Source: Alphaproteobacteria bacterium UBA3773 (GTDB lineage Bacteria > Pseudomonadota > Alphaproteobacteria > RF32 > CAG-239). From it: a stretch of 40,483 nucleotides of DNA. The notes beneath the pieces are model-generated. The model was not told the DNA's origin. It saw nothing but the letters and a program-made list of their open reading frames with translations, and did not search any database. The stretch lies in contig DFFP01000036.1 of NCBI GenBank assembly GCA_002372275.1, forward strand, positions 1-40,483, in the 5' to 3' direction. Made by a program: the position numbers and the translations under genes. Below are positions 16,377 to 25,720 of this stretch, in pieces (the stretch's first letter is position 1; each line of letters begins with the position of its first letter).

Positions 16377-18773
16377 TTATGCTCTTAATTCTCCGCCGGT
16401 TTTTTTGCCGACTTCCACAATGACTTTATTCATCAAATTTTCAATATCTTTATCGGTAAATGTTTTATCTTTTGGTTGCATCACAACTGTAATGGCAAGC
16501 GATTTTTTATCTGCGGGCAAATTGCCGCCTTCAAAAACATCAAACAGGCGAACATCCGAAATAAACGCTTTGTCTGCATTTTTGGCTGCCGATAAGACGG
16601 TGGCTGCTTCCAAAGATTTGTCCACAACAAAAGCCAAATCTTTTTCAATCGGTTGGAACATCGAAAGTTCCAATTTCTTTTTGGCTTTGCTCGCTGCTTT
16701 GCGAGGAAGCGGGATATTATCTAAATAAACTTCAAACGCCATCACATTTGTTTTTAAGCCGAATTTTTTAATAATGCTCGGGTGAAGTTCGCCAAAATAA
16801 GCTAAAACATTTTTGCCCAAACGGATGGTGCCGCTGCGCCCGGGGTGATAATAAGAAGGCGCATCTGTTGTGATTTGCGGATTTTGATAAGGCCCGTTGG
16901 CCGCTGCGATAACGGCAAGCGCATCTGCCTTGACATCAAAAACATCAAACGGACGACTTGTTTTAAGCCAGTCTTTCGGAGATGTTAACCCAACTCTGAT
17001 ACCGGCGGCAACAGATGTTTGCTCATTTGTGTTTCTGCCATAAAATTCAGGACCGACTTCAAAAATCGAAAAATGATTATATCCTTTAGATAAATTATTT
17101 TTGGCTCCCAATAACAAATTAGGCAATAAACTCGGGCGCATTTCATTGAGTTCAGCCGAGATTGGGTTGGCAATTAAAATCGTATCTTTTTGATAAGATT
17201 TATGAAAAACATCAGCCAGTTTCGAATCCGTAAAGCTCCAAGTCACCGTTTCAAACATACCGCGCGATGCAAGCTCATGTTTAACGGTTACACTCCGCTG
17301 TTGTGCGGGGGTGAAAATAGGTTTCGGGAATTTGTCATGAGGTAAGCTGACAGGCTCAATTTGATCAAGCCCGACCATTCTGACGACTTCTTCAATCAAG
17401 TCTTGCTCGCACTCAATATCACCGCGCCATGAGGGCGAAACGGCCTTAATTTTATCGCCTTCAATGGTTGTTTCAAACCCGAGATTTTGCAAAATGCGCA
17501 AAATCTCATCTTCTTTAATATCCATTCCGACAAAGCTTTTCATGCGTGAGGGGCGGATATAAGCCGTTTGAGGTTTGAAATTGTCTTCAGATCCGGCGAT
17601 GACAATATCTGATGCTTCACCGCCGCAAATTTCTAAAATAAGTGCTGTGGCATAATCAGAACCTAAAATGTTTGATTTCGGGTCAACCCAGCGCTCATAG
17701 CGATAGCGCGAATCAGATTCAATACCGAATTTTCGACCTGTTCTGGCAATACATGTTTGGTCAAATAAGGCGCATTCCAAAAAAACATTTTTCGTTTGCT
17801 CACTGCAACCTTTTTGAAGACCGCCCATAATGCCGCCTAAACACTCAATGCCTTCATCATCACAAATACCAAGCGATTGATCGTCAAGGTCATATTCTTT
17901 TTCATCTAAGGCAACAAAATGTTCACCGTCATGACACATCCGAACCTTAATATCGCCTTTGAGTTTGTCGGCATCAAAAACGTGTAAGGGCCTTGCTAAA
18001 TCGTAGTTGATGTAATTTGTAATATCCACAAGCGGTGAAATAGACCGAAGACCGATGGCTTCCAAGCGTTCTTTCATCCAAAGAGGTGTCGGGCGCGTGT
18101 TATCCACATTTTTGATATATCGACCGACATATGTCGGGCAAGACTCCAAACAGTCAATCGAAACGTTAATAGGGCTTTTAAATGTGCCTTTTGTTTTTTT
18201 AATTTCTAAAGGTTTTAACGTACCGAGCCCCGCTGCGGCCAAATCGCGCGCAATGCCGCGTACGCCTAAGCATTCGGCTCTGTTCGGTGTTAATGAAATT
18301 TCAATGACCGGATCACTTTTTAAAACCTCGCTGGCATTCACACCGACAGGTGTTTTCGGGTCAAGCTCAATAATGCCCGTATGATCTTCGCCGATGCCGA
18401 GTTCTTTTTCGGAGCAAAGCATACCGAAACTCTCAACACCTCTGATTTTTGTTTCTTTTAAAACTTCGTTATATGCCGGAATAAGTGTACCGACAGGTGC
18501 AAAAATACTGATCATACCTTCTTTCACATTCGGCGCACCGCAAACAACCTGAAGTTTTTCTTTGCCTGTGTCGACCGTTAAAATATGCAAATGATCCGAA
18601 TCGGGGTGCATTTGTACATTTTCGGCTTTAGCTGTGATAAATCCTTTTAAGTTTTCAGCCGGGTCACAGATTTCTTCAACCTCTAAACCGATACGTGTTA
18701 AGGTTTCTGAAATTGTGTTTAAGTCGGCTGTTGTGTCAAGATGATCTTTCAGCCATGATAATGTTAATTTCAT
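16377..18773 (-). CDS. pheT: Phenylalanyl-tRNA synthetase beta subunit
   Basis: PheT forms an alpha2-beta2 enzyme with PheS and provides tRNA binding and editing. The 798-residue protein shows an N-terminal EMAP-II-like tRNA-binding domain (about 40-150, with HPDSDHLHILTVDTG), the B3/B4 editing domain (about 205-370), B5 domain (about 395-465), the catalytic-like core, and the C-terminal FDX-ACB domain (from about 705). Length is standard. Its ATG overlaps the pheS stop by 4 bp (ATGA), a classic sign of coupled translation of subunits. Confidence 0.97.
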   Translation of the reverse strand: MKLTLSWLKDHLDTTADLNTISETLTRIGLEVEEICDPAENLKGFITAKAENVQMHPDSDHLHILTVDTGKEKLQVVCGAPNVKEGMISIFAPVGTLIPAYNEVLKETKIRGVESFGMLCSEKELGIGEDHTGIIELDPKTPVGVNASEVLKSDPVIEISLTPNRAECLGVRGIARDLAAAGLGTLKPLEIKKTKGTFKSPINVSIDCLESCPTYVGRYIKNVDNTRPTPLWMKERLEAIGLRSISPLVDITNYINYDLARPLHVFDADKLKGDIKVRMCHDGEHFVALDEKEYDLDDQSLGICDDEGIECLGGIMGGLQKGCSEQTKNVFLECALFDQTCIARTGRKFGIESDSRYRYERWVDPKSNILGSDYATALILEICGGEASDIVIAGSEDNFKPQTAYIRPSRMKSFVGMDIKEDEILRILQNLGFETTIEGDKIKAVSPSWRGDIECEQDLIEEVVRMVGLDQIEPVSLPHDKFPKPIFTPAQQRSVTVKHELASRGMFETVTWSFTDSKLADVFHKSYQKDTILIANPISAELNEMRPSLLPNLLLGAKNNLSKGYNHFSIFEVGPEFYGRNTNEQTSVAAGIRVGLTSPKDWLKTSRPFDVFDVKADALAVIAAANGPYQNPQITTDAPSYYHPGRSGTIRLGKNVLAYFGELHPSIIKKFGLKTNVMAFEVYLDNIPLPRKAASKAKKKLELSMFQPIEKDLAFVVDKSLEAATVLSAAKNADKAFISDVRLFDVFEGGNLPADKKSLAITVVMQPKDKTFTDKDIENLMNKVIVEVGKKTGGELRA

Positions 18774-19882
18774 TTTGCTTCTCCTCCAGTGTTACTTAAA
18801 CCACCTGTCATTGATGAAAAATCAAGAGGAACGAACCCGTAATTTTTCATCCATCTGATATCCGATTCAAAAAATGTACGCAAATCCGGAATGCCGTATT
18901 TGAGCATGGCCAGTCTGTCAATACCGAGCCCGAATGCAAATCCTTGATACTCATCCGGGTCAATACCGCCGGCTCTTAAGACATTCGGATGCACCATACC
19001 GCAACCCAATACTTCAAGCCAATCGTTTCCGGCGCCGACTTTGATTTCATCTTTTGTTTTGAGGCATCCGATATCCATTTCTGCTGACGGCTCCGTAAAC
19101 GGAAAATAAGACGGACGATAACGAACGGGAATTTCATCAAGCTCAAAAAAGGCTTTGATAAAATCATATAAACATCCCTTTAAGTGGGCAAGCGTTGTTG
19201 TTTTATCAATCACTAACCCTTCAACCTGATGGAACATCGGTGTGTGCGTGGCATCCATATCCGAACGATATGTGCGACCGGGTGCAATAATACGAATAGG
19301 CGGTTGCTGTTTTTCCATGGTGCGGATTTGCATGCCTGAAGTGTGCGTTCTGACAACATAGGCATTTTCCATCTCAAACGGTGCATCCTTGTCATGGGCA
19401 ATATAAAACGTATCTTGCATTTGGCGGGCAGGGTGATTGAGGGGCATGTTGAGTGCATTAAAGTTATGAAACTGATCTTCAATATCAGGCCCCGTGGCGA
19501 CTTCAAAACCAAGCTCACCGAATATAGCAGCCACTTCTTCTTCAATTTTTGAAACAGGGTGAATTCGGCCTTGAGTTTCAGGGCGGCAGGGAAGCGTGAC
19601 ATCAATTTTTTCACTTTTCAGTCTGGCATTTAAGGCCTCATCTTCTAAAACTGCTTTGCGTTTTTGAAGTTCTTCTTCTATACTTGTTTTTATAAGGTTC
19701 AATTCCTTGGCGGCTTCAATGCGTTTTTCAGGTTCCATTTGCCCCAACATTTTCATTCTTTCGGTGATTTCACCTTTTTTTCCGAAAACGGCAACCCTGA
19801 TATCATCTAAACTTTTAAGGTCGTTTGCCTTTTGAATTTCGCCCAAAATTGAGGCTTTTAAATTTTCTATATCTTCCATCAT
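18770..19882 (-). CDS. pheS: Phenylalanyl-tRNA synthetase alpha subunit
   Basis: PheS is the catalytic subunit. After an N-terminal coiled coil (about 1-90), class II motifs are clear: motif 2 (GRTYRSDMDATHTPMFHQVEGL) and motif 3 (FAFGLGIDRLAMLKYGIPDLR). The length of 370 exceeds E. coli PheS (327), partly because of the tail after motif 3 (SSMTGGLSNTGGEAK). Two adjacent ATGs (19882 and 19879) could start it, with only a weak ribosome-binding site. A hairpin with T-run separates it from rplT, so expression may be attenuated. Confidence 0.96.
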   Translation of the reverse strand: MMEDIENLKASILGEIQKANDLKSLDDIRVAVFGKKGEITERMKMLGQMEPEKRIEAAKELNLIKTSIEEELQKRKAVLEDEALNARLKSEKIDVTLPCRPETQGRIHPVSKIEEEVAAIFGELGFEVATGPDIEDQFHNFNALNMPLNHPARQMQDTFYIAHDKDAPFEMENAYVVRTHTSGMQIRTMEKQQPPIRIIAPGRTYRSDMDATHTPMFHQVEGLVIDKTTTLAHLKGCLYDFIKAFFELDEIPVRYRPSYFPFTEPSAEMDIGCLKTKDEIKVGAGNDWLEVLGCGMVHPNVLRAGGIDPDEYQGFAFGLGIDRLAMLKYGIPDLRTFFESDIRWMKNYGFVPLDFSSMTGGLSNTGGEAK

Positions 19883-19910
19883 GTTGAACTTTCAGATTGT
19901 TAAAAATTAC

Positions 19911-19945
19911 AAAAGAGCTATCTTGACTGCCAAGATAACTCTTTT
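19911..19945 (-). terminator. Hairpin between rplT and pheS
   Basis: AAAAGAGCTATCTTG (19911-19925) pairs with CAAGATAACTCTTTT (19931-19945) with one mismatch, around a 5-nt loop. On the minus strand it lies 24 bp after the rplT stop and leads into a T-rich stretch. It can act as terminator or attenuator before pheS. Confidence 0.75.
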
Positions 19946-19969
19946 ATGTTTTGACTCTTCTTTTGTAGA

Positions 19970-20326
19970 TTACTTAAGAGCTGCTTTGGCAGAATCGACA
20001 AGCTTAGCAAAAGCTTTGGGCTCTTTCAAAGCGATATCAGCGAGAACTTTACGATCAAGTTCAATACCGGCTTTGATAAGCCCACTGATAAATCGGGAAT
20101 AAGTCATACCGTTCAAGCGTGTTGCCGCGTTGATACGAGCAATCCACAATGCTCTGAAGTTTCTCTTCTTTGCACGACGATCGCGGTATGCATATTGCAA
20201 ACCTTTTTCAACCTTTTCAACAGCAACTCTGAATACGTTTTTATTACGACCTCTGTAACCTTTGGCCATATTTAAAATTTTCTTGTGACGAGCGTGTGTC
20301 GTCATTCCTCTTTTAATACGTGACAT
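19970..20326 (-). CDS. rplT: Ribosomal protein L20
   Basis: L20 binds 23S rRNA early in assembly of the large subunit. The 118-residue sequence is typical: MSRIKRG start, KGYRGRNKN, YAYRDRRAKKRNFRALWIARINAA and the helical C-terminus. In many bacteria L20 also represses its own operon. It follows rpmI by 12 bp. infC, usually first in this operon, is not adjacent. Confidence 0.98.
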   Translation of the reverse strand: MSRIKRGMTTHARHKKILNMAKGYRGRNKNVFRVAVEKVEKGLQYAYRDRRAKKRNFRALWIARINAATRLNGMTYSRFISGLIKAGIELDRKVLADIALKEPKAFAKLVDSAKAALK

Positions 20327-20338
20327 AACTTATCTCCA

Positions 20339-20536
20339 TTACAAATACGGTAAAAACTTTTTAACGATTTTAACATCAGAACTGTCTAATAAAACGGTTC
20401 CTCTGGCTTGTCTTTTCATTTTTGTACCCTTATTGAAGAGAAGATGTCTCTTGAAAGAGGACTTTCTTGTCAGTTTTCCGGTACTTGTCACGCTGATGCG
20501 TTTTTTCACGGAACTTTTTGTTTTTAATTTAGGCAT
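20339..20536 (-). CDS. rpmI: Ribosomal protein L35
   Basis: A 65-residue basic protein with the L35 signatures MPKLKTKSSVKKR, HLLFNKGTKMKRQARGT and the DVKIVKKFLPYL end. It is a structural component of the 50S subunit. It is the first gene of the minus-strand run rpmI-rplT-pheS-pheT-proS, with a good promoter at 20617-20645 and AAAGGAAAGA before the start codon. Confidence 0.97.
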   Translation of the reverse strand: MPKLKTKSSVKKRISVTSTGKLTRKSSFKRHLLFNKGTKMKRQARGTVLLDSSDVKIVKKFLPYL

Positions 20537-20616
20537 TTTATCTTTCCTTTTCTATAAACGGATAAACACAAAGCAGTCAGGCATGCCAATAAGCCCGAAC
20601 CACCGAACAGGTTACA

Positions 20617-20645
20617 CTTATACGCTTATTCAAATTAAAAATCAA
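20617..20645 (-). promoter_or_regulatory. Probable promoter of the rpmI-rplT run
   Basis: On the minus strand TTGATT (20640-20645), 17 bp and TATAAG (20617-20622). It overlaps an inverted repeat ACGCTT/AAGCGT that, on the plus strand, is followed by seven T residues. Its 80-nt leader to rpmI could host feedback control, but no known element is recognisable. Confidence 0.55.
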
Positions 20646-20662
20646 GCGTTTTTTTATTCTTT

Positions 20663-21400
20663 TTAAATCATCGCCATGCCGCCGTTGACATGAATGGTTT
20701 GACCGGTGATATATCCGGCTTCTTCAGAGGCTAAAAAGGCAACGGCGTTGGCCACATCTTGGGCTTCGCCCAAGCGTGCCTCCGGAATTTTTGAAAGAAG
20801 ATTTGCTTTCACATCATCGGGTAAAACATCTGTCATGGCAGTGCGAATAAAACCGGGAGCAACCGAATTCACAGTAACGTTGCGCGAACCGACTTCTTGA
20901 GCCAAACATTTGTTCATGGCAATCATTCCGGCTTTGGAAGCAGAATAATTGGCTTGGCCGGCATTTCCCATCACGCCGACAACAGAGGCAATACCGATAA
21001 TGCGCCCATAGCGACGTTTCATCATTGAACGCACAACCTGTTTTGCCAATTTGAAACCGGCTGTTAAGTTCACATCTAAAACAAGTTGCCAATCTTCATC
21101 GCTCATACGGATGAAAAGTCCGTCTCTTGTTAAACCGGCATTGTTGACCAAAATATCAATCTGACCGAATTTTGCTTCGACATCTGCAACAAGTTTTGTA
21201 ATTTCATCAGGATTGGAGAGATTGGCTTGAAAACACTCGACATTTTCTTTTAAATCAGCTTTTAATTTTTCCATGCCTTCCGTGCGCATATCCGTTAACG
21301 CCAATTTGGCGCCGAGTGCATGAAACGTGCGTGCGATTTTATCGCCCATTCCCCCTGATGCACCTGTGATGAGTGCGACTTTATCCGTTAATTCAAACAT
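20663..21400 (-). CDS. fabG: 3-oxoacyl-ACP reductase FabG
   Basis: FabG reduces 3-oxoacyl-ACP with NADPH in each round of fatty-acid elongation. The 245 residues show the short-chain dehydrogenase pattern: TGASGGMG (cofactor loop, about 12-19), NNAG (about 87-90), and catalytic Ser, Tyr, Lys in GIASVVGVMGNAGQANYSASKAG; PGFIRTAMT and the GGMAMI end are typical of FabG. It starts 13 bp after fabD. acpP, often next, is not in the window. Confidence 0.95.
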   Translation of the reverse strand: MFELTDKVALITGASGGMGDKIARTFHALGAKLALTDMRTEGMEKLKADLKENVECFQANLSNPDEITKLVADVEAKFGQIDILVNNAGLTRDGLFIRMSDEDWQLVLDVNLTAGFKLAKQVVRSMMKRRYGRIIGIASVVGVMGNAGQANYSASKAGMIAMNKCLAQEVGSRNVTVNSVAPGFIRTAMTDVLPDDVKANLLSKIPEARLGEAQDVANAVAFLASEEAGYITGQTIHVNGGMAMI

Positions 21401-21413
21401 TTTATTTTTCCTT

Positions 21414-22358
21414 TCATAAATTATGGACTAAATCTTCAATCGTTTCTTTAGAATGAACCGAACATGTAAAAATACTCTTAAAATCGCGCTTACATAAATT
21501 GGAAAGTACATTCCCGGCGCCGATTTCAATCATATCCGTCACATGTTCATCACTTAAAAAGTTCATTGTTTCACGCCATCTGACCAGTGATGAAGTTTGT
21601 TTTTGAAGATTGATAAGTATTTCTTCTTTGTTTTGAGCAGGTCTAGCCGTGACGTTTGAAATAAGAGAAATCACGGGATCAAAACTTTGGACTTCACTTA
21701 AGGCCTGTTTCATCACAATGGCCGCCGGCTCCATCAACGGACTGTGAAACGGGGCAGAAACAGAAAGTATCACAGCTTTTTTGGCACCGAATTCGGAAGC
21801 AATGTCTGCTGCTTTTTGAATGGCTTTGGTATGCCCCGATAAAACAACTTGGCCGAGTGAGTTATCGTTGGCAACAACACAGCACTCTCCATTTTCACGG
21901 CAAGCTCCGGCCAAAGCTTCGGCGTCTTCAAATGAAATTCCTAAAACGGCAACCATACCACCAACGCCGAGCGGAACGGCTTTTTGCATGGCATTACCTC
22001 GAAGCCTTAATAATTTCGCTGTATCTGAAAGCGAAAAAATGCCTGCAGCGCAAGCGGCAGAATACTCGCCCAAAGAATGTCCTGCAACGTAAGAAATTTT
22101 GGACGGCAAATCAATGTTGAATTCACGTTCTAAAACGCGAATCACAGCCATTGAAACAGCCATAATAGAAGGTTGGGCGTTTGCTGTTAACATCAGCTCG
22201 CTTTCCGGTCCTTCTTTCATCAATTTGAACAGATTTTGCTTTAGGGTTTCATCTACTTCGTTAAAAACATCTTTGGCTGCCTGAAAATTTTGATAAAGTT
22301 CCAGTCCCATGCCGATATGTTGGGATCCTTGTCCCGGAAATACAAAGGCATATTTCAT
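21414..22358 (-). CDS. fabD: Malonyl-CoA:ACP transacylase FabD
   Basis: FabD moves malonyl from CoA to the acyl carrier protein, supplying the two-carbon units for fatty acids. Signatures: FPGQGSQ at residues 6-12, the nucleophile serine in AGHSLGEYSA (about 91-100), a conserved arginine region (LLRLRGNAMQ), the catalytic histidine in SAPFHSPLM, and GAGNVLSNL near the end. The 314-residue length is standard. It heads fabD-fabG, with a plausible promoter at 22398-22426. Confidence 0.96.
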   Translation of the reverse strand: MKYAFVFPGQGSQHIGMGLELYQNFQAAKDVFNEVDETLKQNLFKLMKEGPESELMLTANAQPSIMAVSMAVIRVLEREFNIDLPSKISYVAGHSLGEYSAACAAGIFSLSDTAKLLRLRGNAMQKAVPLGVGGMVAVLGISFEDAEALAGACRENGECCVVANDNSLGQVVLSGHTKAIQKAADIASEFGAKKAVILSVSAPFHSPLMEPAAIVMKQALSEVQSFDPVISLISNVTARPAQNKEEILINLQKQTSSLVRWRETMNFLSDEHVTDMIEIGAGNVLSNLCKRDFKSIFTCSVHSKETIEDLVHNL

Positions 22359-22397
22359 TTATTGATAAAAACCTCGTTTTATTAATGATTTTTTGGG

Positions 22398-22426
22398 AAT
22401 TTAAATATAAATTTGTTTAAAGTCAA
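22398..22426 (-). promoter_or_regulatory. Possible fabD promoter
   Basis: On the minus strand TTGACT (22421-22426), a 17-bp spacer and TAAATT (22398-22403), about 40 bp before the fabD ATG. Confidence 0.5.
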
Positions 22427-22452
22427 GTTTTATCATCTATATGGGATTATAT

Positions 22453-23271
22453 ATGGCGGACTTAAAAAAAATATCGGTCATTACGGTTTTTAATCAAGGA
22501 ATGCGTTTTTATAACACGGCCTTGAAATCGTTTTTGTATCAAAGTTATTCGAATAAAGAATGGCTGATTATTGATAACACCGGAAATAATGTTATTTCAT
22601 CTAAATTTGCAACGCGTCTTCAGCAAAAAAATAATATTCGCATTTTAGTCAATCAGTCACCGCTATTAGCTCAAGATGTTTTAAAACAAGGTATTGAAAA
22701 TGCACAAGGGGAATATATTGCTCTTTTGCGCCCCACCGATTATTGGATTAAAGACAAATTACTCCATCAAATGGCTTATATGGAGCGTTATAAATCTGTT
22801 CTTTCAAACACAAGTTATACATTCGGCGATAGTGATTGTCATCTGCTCAAACTCGGATGTTATCATTGCGAGGGAGAACTGAATATGCTCAATTATAATA
22901 TCGAAAAAAATCCGGTTTCTGTCTCAACAATTATGTTTCGCAAAAATTATACTCCGCTTCACTACGGAAAGATTGATGAAAAATTTGATATTATGTCTCT
23001 TTTCTTAAAATCCGGTGCCGTATCGCTTGGTATAAGTGAAGTTATGACTATATGCCGGCTGTCTTTTAGTAAAGCAGAACAAAAAAAAATAGATCAGCTC
23101 TTAAAAGAAATGAAAGCAATTGATACTCAAGATTCGGCACTTAAAATAAGAGTTTTGGAACATTATGCTATGAAAGCATTAAATGTGGCTCCCTTAACAC
23201 TTGATCCGAGCAATTGTGCCGGTCATGAGGTTGTAAACAGCTTAATTGAATTACAAAATTTTAAAATTTAA
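22453..23271 (+). CDS. GT2-like glycosyltransferase-fold protein
   Basis: The N-terminal half follows the family 2 glycosyltransferase pattern: ISVITVFNQG, a helix with SFLYQSYSNKEWLIIDNTG, a stretch ending GIENAQGEYIALLRPTDYWIKDKLLHQM. The usual D-x-D metal motif (LDADD in relatives) is reduced to R-P-T-D, so activity is uncertain. The C-terminal half is not recognisable. No membrane helix or signal peptide is seen. The frame also has an ATG at 22441; the ATG at 22453 gives the natural MADLKKISVIT start with GGGA 6 nt upstream. It ends 12 bp before the chosen ftsK start and is probably cotranscribed. A substrate cannot be named. Confidence 0.65.
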   Translation: MADLKKISVITVFNQGMRFYNTALKSFLYQSYSNKEWLIIDNTGNNVISSKFATRLQQKNNIRILVNQSPLLAQDVLKQGIENAQGEYIALLRPTDYWIKDKLLHQMAYMERYKSVLSNTSYTFGDSDCHLLKLGCYHCEGELNMLNYNIEKNPVSVSTIMFRKNYTPLHYGKIDEKFDIMSLFLKSGAVSLGISEVMTICRLSFSKAEQKKIDQLLKEMKAIDTQDSALKIRVLEHYAMKALNVAPLTLDPSNCAGHEVVNSLIELQNFKI

Positions 23272-23283
23272 GGTATGGATAAA

Positions 23284-25566
23284 ATGGCAAAAAAAGCAAA
23301 GAAAGAAAATAAGGTTCAAATCGTTGTTGGGAAAATATGCGGTTTTTTGTTTATAGCCCTGACGCTTTTATTTTTTGTGGCGATTATGTCATATAGGCAA
23401 GATGATTTGAGCTTTAATAACATCAAAGACGGAACATCTAAAAATTGGCTTGGATATTATGGGGCAAGCGTGGCTGATTTAAGCTCTTGGTTTGGAATTG
23501 CTTTGCCGCTGTTTATGGCCGGCTTTGTTGTTTTCGGTTATCAACTGATTCGCTATGGCAAAGTTTTGCTTTTTAAATGGCGTTTGCTTGCGTTTTTAAC
23601 GGGCGTTTTATCATTAACACCGCTTTTGAATCTCATATTTAAACAAAAAAATCTTTATCACATCGGTGAATATCCCGTTGTCGGAAAAATAGGCGAAAAA
23701 CTGTTAATCCCTTTAGGTACCCTATTAAATAAAGTATCGCTTGATAATTACAGTGATGTTATTTTGATTGTTTTGCTTAGCATCATTGCGCTTCTTTCAT
23801 TTAATTTGGTTATGGGAATTACATTTAAGAGCTGGTATCATTTATTTAAGATGATTTTTCAAGCGATTTGGAAGTTTATCCTTAAAATCAAAGATTTTTT
23901 CAAGTTTATATGGAGTATTATCAGAGGCAGAAAAACTTCTGTTTCATTACCGCGTCTATCTAAAGTTCGCATTGAACCTAAATTTAAGGCAGAAACAGAA
24001 TCACAAAAAGCAACTCATAAAGAAGCTCCCCATGCGGCACCAAAAATTAAGCTTTCTAATAAAGCCGGCACATATCAATTTCCAAGTCTTGATTTATTAT
24101 CTCGCCCAAAAGATAAGCAAAATCAAGATATCAGCCAAAAAGAACTTGATGAAACAGCTAAAAATTTGGAAAATGTTTTGCAAGAATTCGGTATCCACGG
24201 TGAAATTGTAGCGATTCGTCCAGGTCCTGTTGTGACACTTTATGAATTAAAACCGGCACCCGGAACAAAAACTGCTCGCGTCATCGGATTATCTGATGAT
24301 ATTGCGCGCTCGATGTGCGCCGTTTCTGTTCGAATCGCAGTTGTCCCGGGTACAGATAGTATCGGAATCGAAATTCCAAATAAATCTCGTGAAACGGTTT
24401 GGTTTAAGGATATGATTGCAGATTCGAACTTTACGCAATCAAAAAATGCATTAAATGTGGCGCTTGGCAAAGATATCGGTGGAAAAAATGTTTATGCCGA
24501 TCTAACGAAAATGCCACACCTTTTGATTGCCGGAACAACTGGCTCCGGAAAATCGGTTGGTGTGAACTCGATGATTTTATCACTTTTGTATAAAATGAGC
24601 CCTGAAGAATGTAAAATGATTATGATTGATCCGAAAATGCTTGAATTTTCGATGTATAACGGGATTCCGCATTTGTTGACACCTGTGATTACAGATCCGG
24701 CTAAAGCGGTGGTCGGCTTAAAGTGGGCAGTGCGTGAAATGGAAGAGCGCTATCGCAAAATGACAAACTTAAATGTTCGCAATATTTTCGGTTATAATCA
24801 AAAATTAAAAGAACTTAAAGAATCCGGAGAAAAGCCGGTTCGCACCATTCAGGTCGGTTTTGACTCCGAAACGGGAAAGCCGATTTATGAACAAGAAGAA
24901 CTTGATACAACTTTGATGCCTTATATTGTGATTGTGGTTGATGAAATTGCTGATTTAATGATGGTCGCCGGAAAAGAAGTTGAGGCAGCTATTCAGCGTT
25001 TGGCACAAATGGCCAGAGCAGCCGGTATTCACCTGATTATGGCCACGCAACGTCCGTCCGTTGATGTGATTACGGGTGTTGTTAAAGCGAATTTCCCGAC
25101 CAGAATCAGTTTTCAGGTAACCTCAAAATTTGACAGTATGACGATTTTAGGCGAAAAAGGAGCCGAGCAACTGCTTGGAATGGGAGATATGCTTTATATG
25201 CCATCCGGATTAAAACCGCTTCGCGTTCACGGATGTTTTGTCAAAGACAGTGAGGTTGAAGCCGTGGCAAACTTCCTTAAAACACAAGGTGAGCCTGAAT
25301 ATGTTTCGGATGTGACAGAGGGAGAACTCAATGCATCAGATAAAAATGTGTTTGACAATACTTCAATGGGCGGTTCCGGTTCTGATGAAGACTTATATCG
25401 CCAAGCTTTAGAAATTGTTCGAAACGATAAAAAGGCTTCGACAAGCTATATTCAAAGGCGGCTTCGAATCGGTTATAATCGTGCAGCTTCCTTGATTGAC
25501 CGAATGGAAGATGAGGGGATTGTTTCCGCTCCTGATCATGTCGGCAGACGAGAAATTATAGGGTAA
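23284..25566 (+). CDS. ftsK: DNA translocase FtsK
   Basis: FtsK anchors at the division septum and pumps chromosome termini into daughter cells. The 760-residue protein has four or so N-terminal membrane helices (LFIALTLLFFVAIM; FGIALPLFMAGFVVFG; LLAFLTGVLSLTPLL; VILIVLLSIIALLSFNLVMG), a short basic linker, the motor with Walker A GTTGSGKS (near 416-423) and Walker B IVIVVDEIADLM, and the C-terminal winged-helix gamma domain (about 695-760, ending GRREIIG) that reads the polar KOPS sites. A second ATG lies at 23275; the one at 23284 has GGA 6 nt upstream. tRNA-Gly follows 79 bp later. Confidence 0.95.
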   Translation: MAKKAKKENKVQIVVGKICGFLFIALTLLFFVAIMSYRQDDLSFNNIKDGTSKNWLGYYGASVADLSSWFGIALPLFMAGFVVFGYQLIRYGKVLLFKWRLLAFLTGVLSLTPLLNLIFKQKNLYHIGEYPVVGKIGEKLLIPLGTLLNKVSLDNYSDVILIVLLSIIALLSFNLVMGITFKSWYHLFKMIFQAIWKFILKIKDFFKFIWSIIRGRKTSVSLPRLSKVRIEPKFKAETESQKATHKEAPHAAPKIKLSNKAGTYQFPSLDLLSRPKDKQNQDISQKELDETAKNLENVLQEFGIHGEIVAIRPGPVVTLYELKPAPGTKTARVIGLSDDIARSMCAVSVRIAVVPGTDSIGIEIPNKSRETVWFKDMIADSNFTQSKNALNVALGKDIGGKNVYADLTKMPHLLIAGTTGSGKSVGVNSMILSLLYKMSPEECKMIMIDPKMLEFSMYNGIPHLLTPVITDPAKAVVGLKWAVREMEERYRKMTNLNVRNIFGYNQKLKELKESGEKPVRTIQVGFDSETGKPIYEQEELDTTLMPYIVIVVDEIADLMMVAGKEVEAAIQRLAQMARAAGIHLIMATQRPSVDVITGVVKANFPTRISFQVTSKFDSMTILGEKGAEQLLGMGDMLYMPSGLKPLRVHGCFVKDSEVEAVANFLKTQGEPEYVSDVTEGELNASDKNVFDNTSMGGSGSDEDLYRQALEIVRNDKKASTSYIQRRLRIGYNRAASLIDRMEDEGIVSAPDHVGRREIIG

Positions 25567-25645
25567 TTAAAAAAAATGCAAGAATTATAAAAAAAGTTCT
25601 TGCATTTTAATTTTGAGTGTGCTAGTAAAGACCCATCGCGTTGAT

Positions 25646-25720
25646 GCGGGTATAGCTCAGGGGTAGAGCGCAACCTTGCCAAGGTTGATGTCGTGGGTCC
25701 GAATCCCATTGCCCGCTCCA
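25646..25720 (+). tRNA. tRNA-Gly (GCC anticodon), CCA encoded
   Basis: A full cloverleaf: acceptor GCGGGTA/TGCCCGC (one T-G pair), D-arm GCTC/GAGC, anticodon stem CAACC/GGTTG with loop TTGCCAA (anticodon GCC), 5-nt variable loop, T-stem GTGGG/CCCAT, T73 discriminator, encoded CCA. The T-loop reads TCCGAAT: position 55, almost always T (pseudouridine) in elongator tRNAs, is C. The same T-arm recurs inverted 74 bp downstream (25764-25783). Confidence 0.93.

Noticed and set aside
16377..20326. Many frames of 60-130 codons inside pheT, pheS and rplT
   Set aside because: They are shadows of strongly conserved synthetase and ribosomal genes in other frames.
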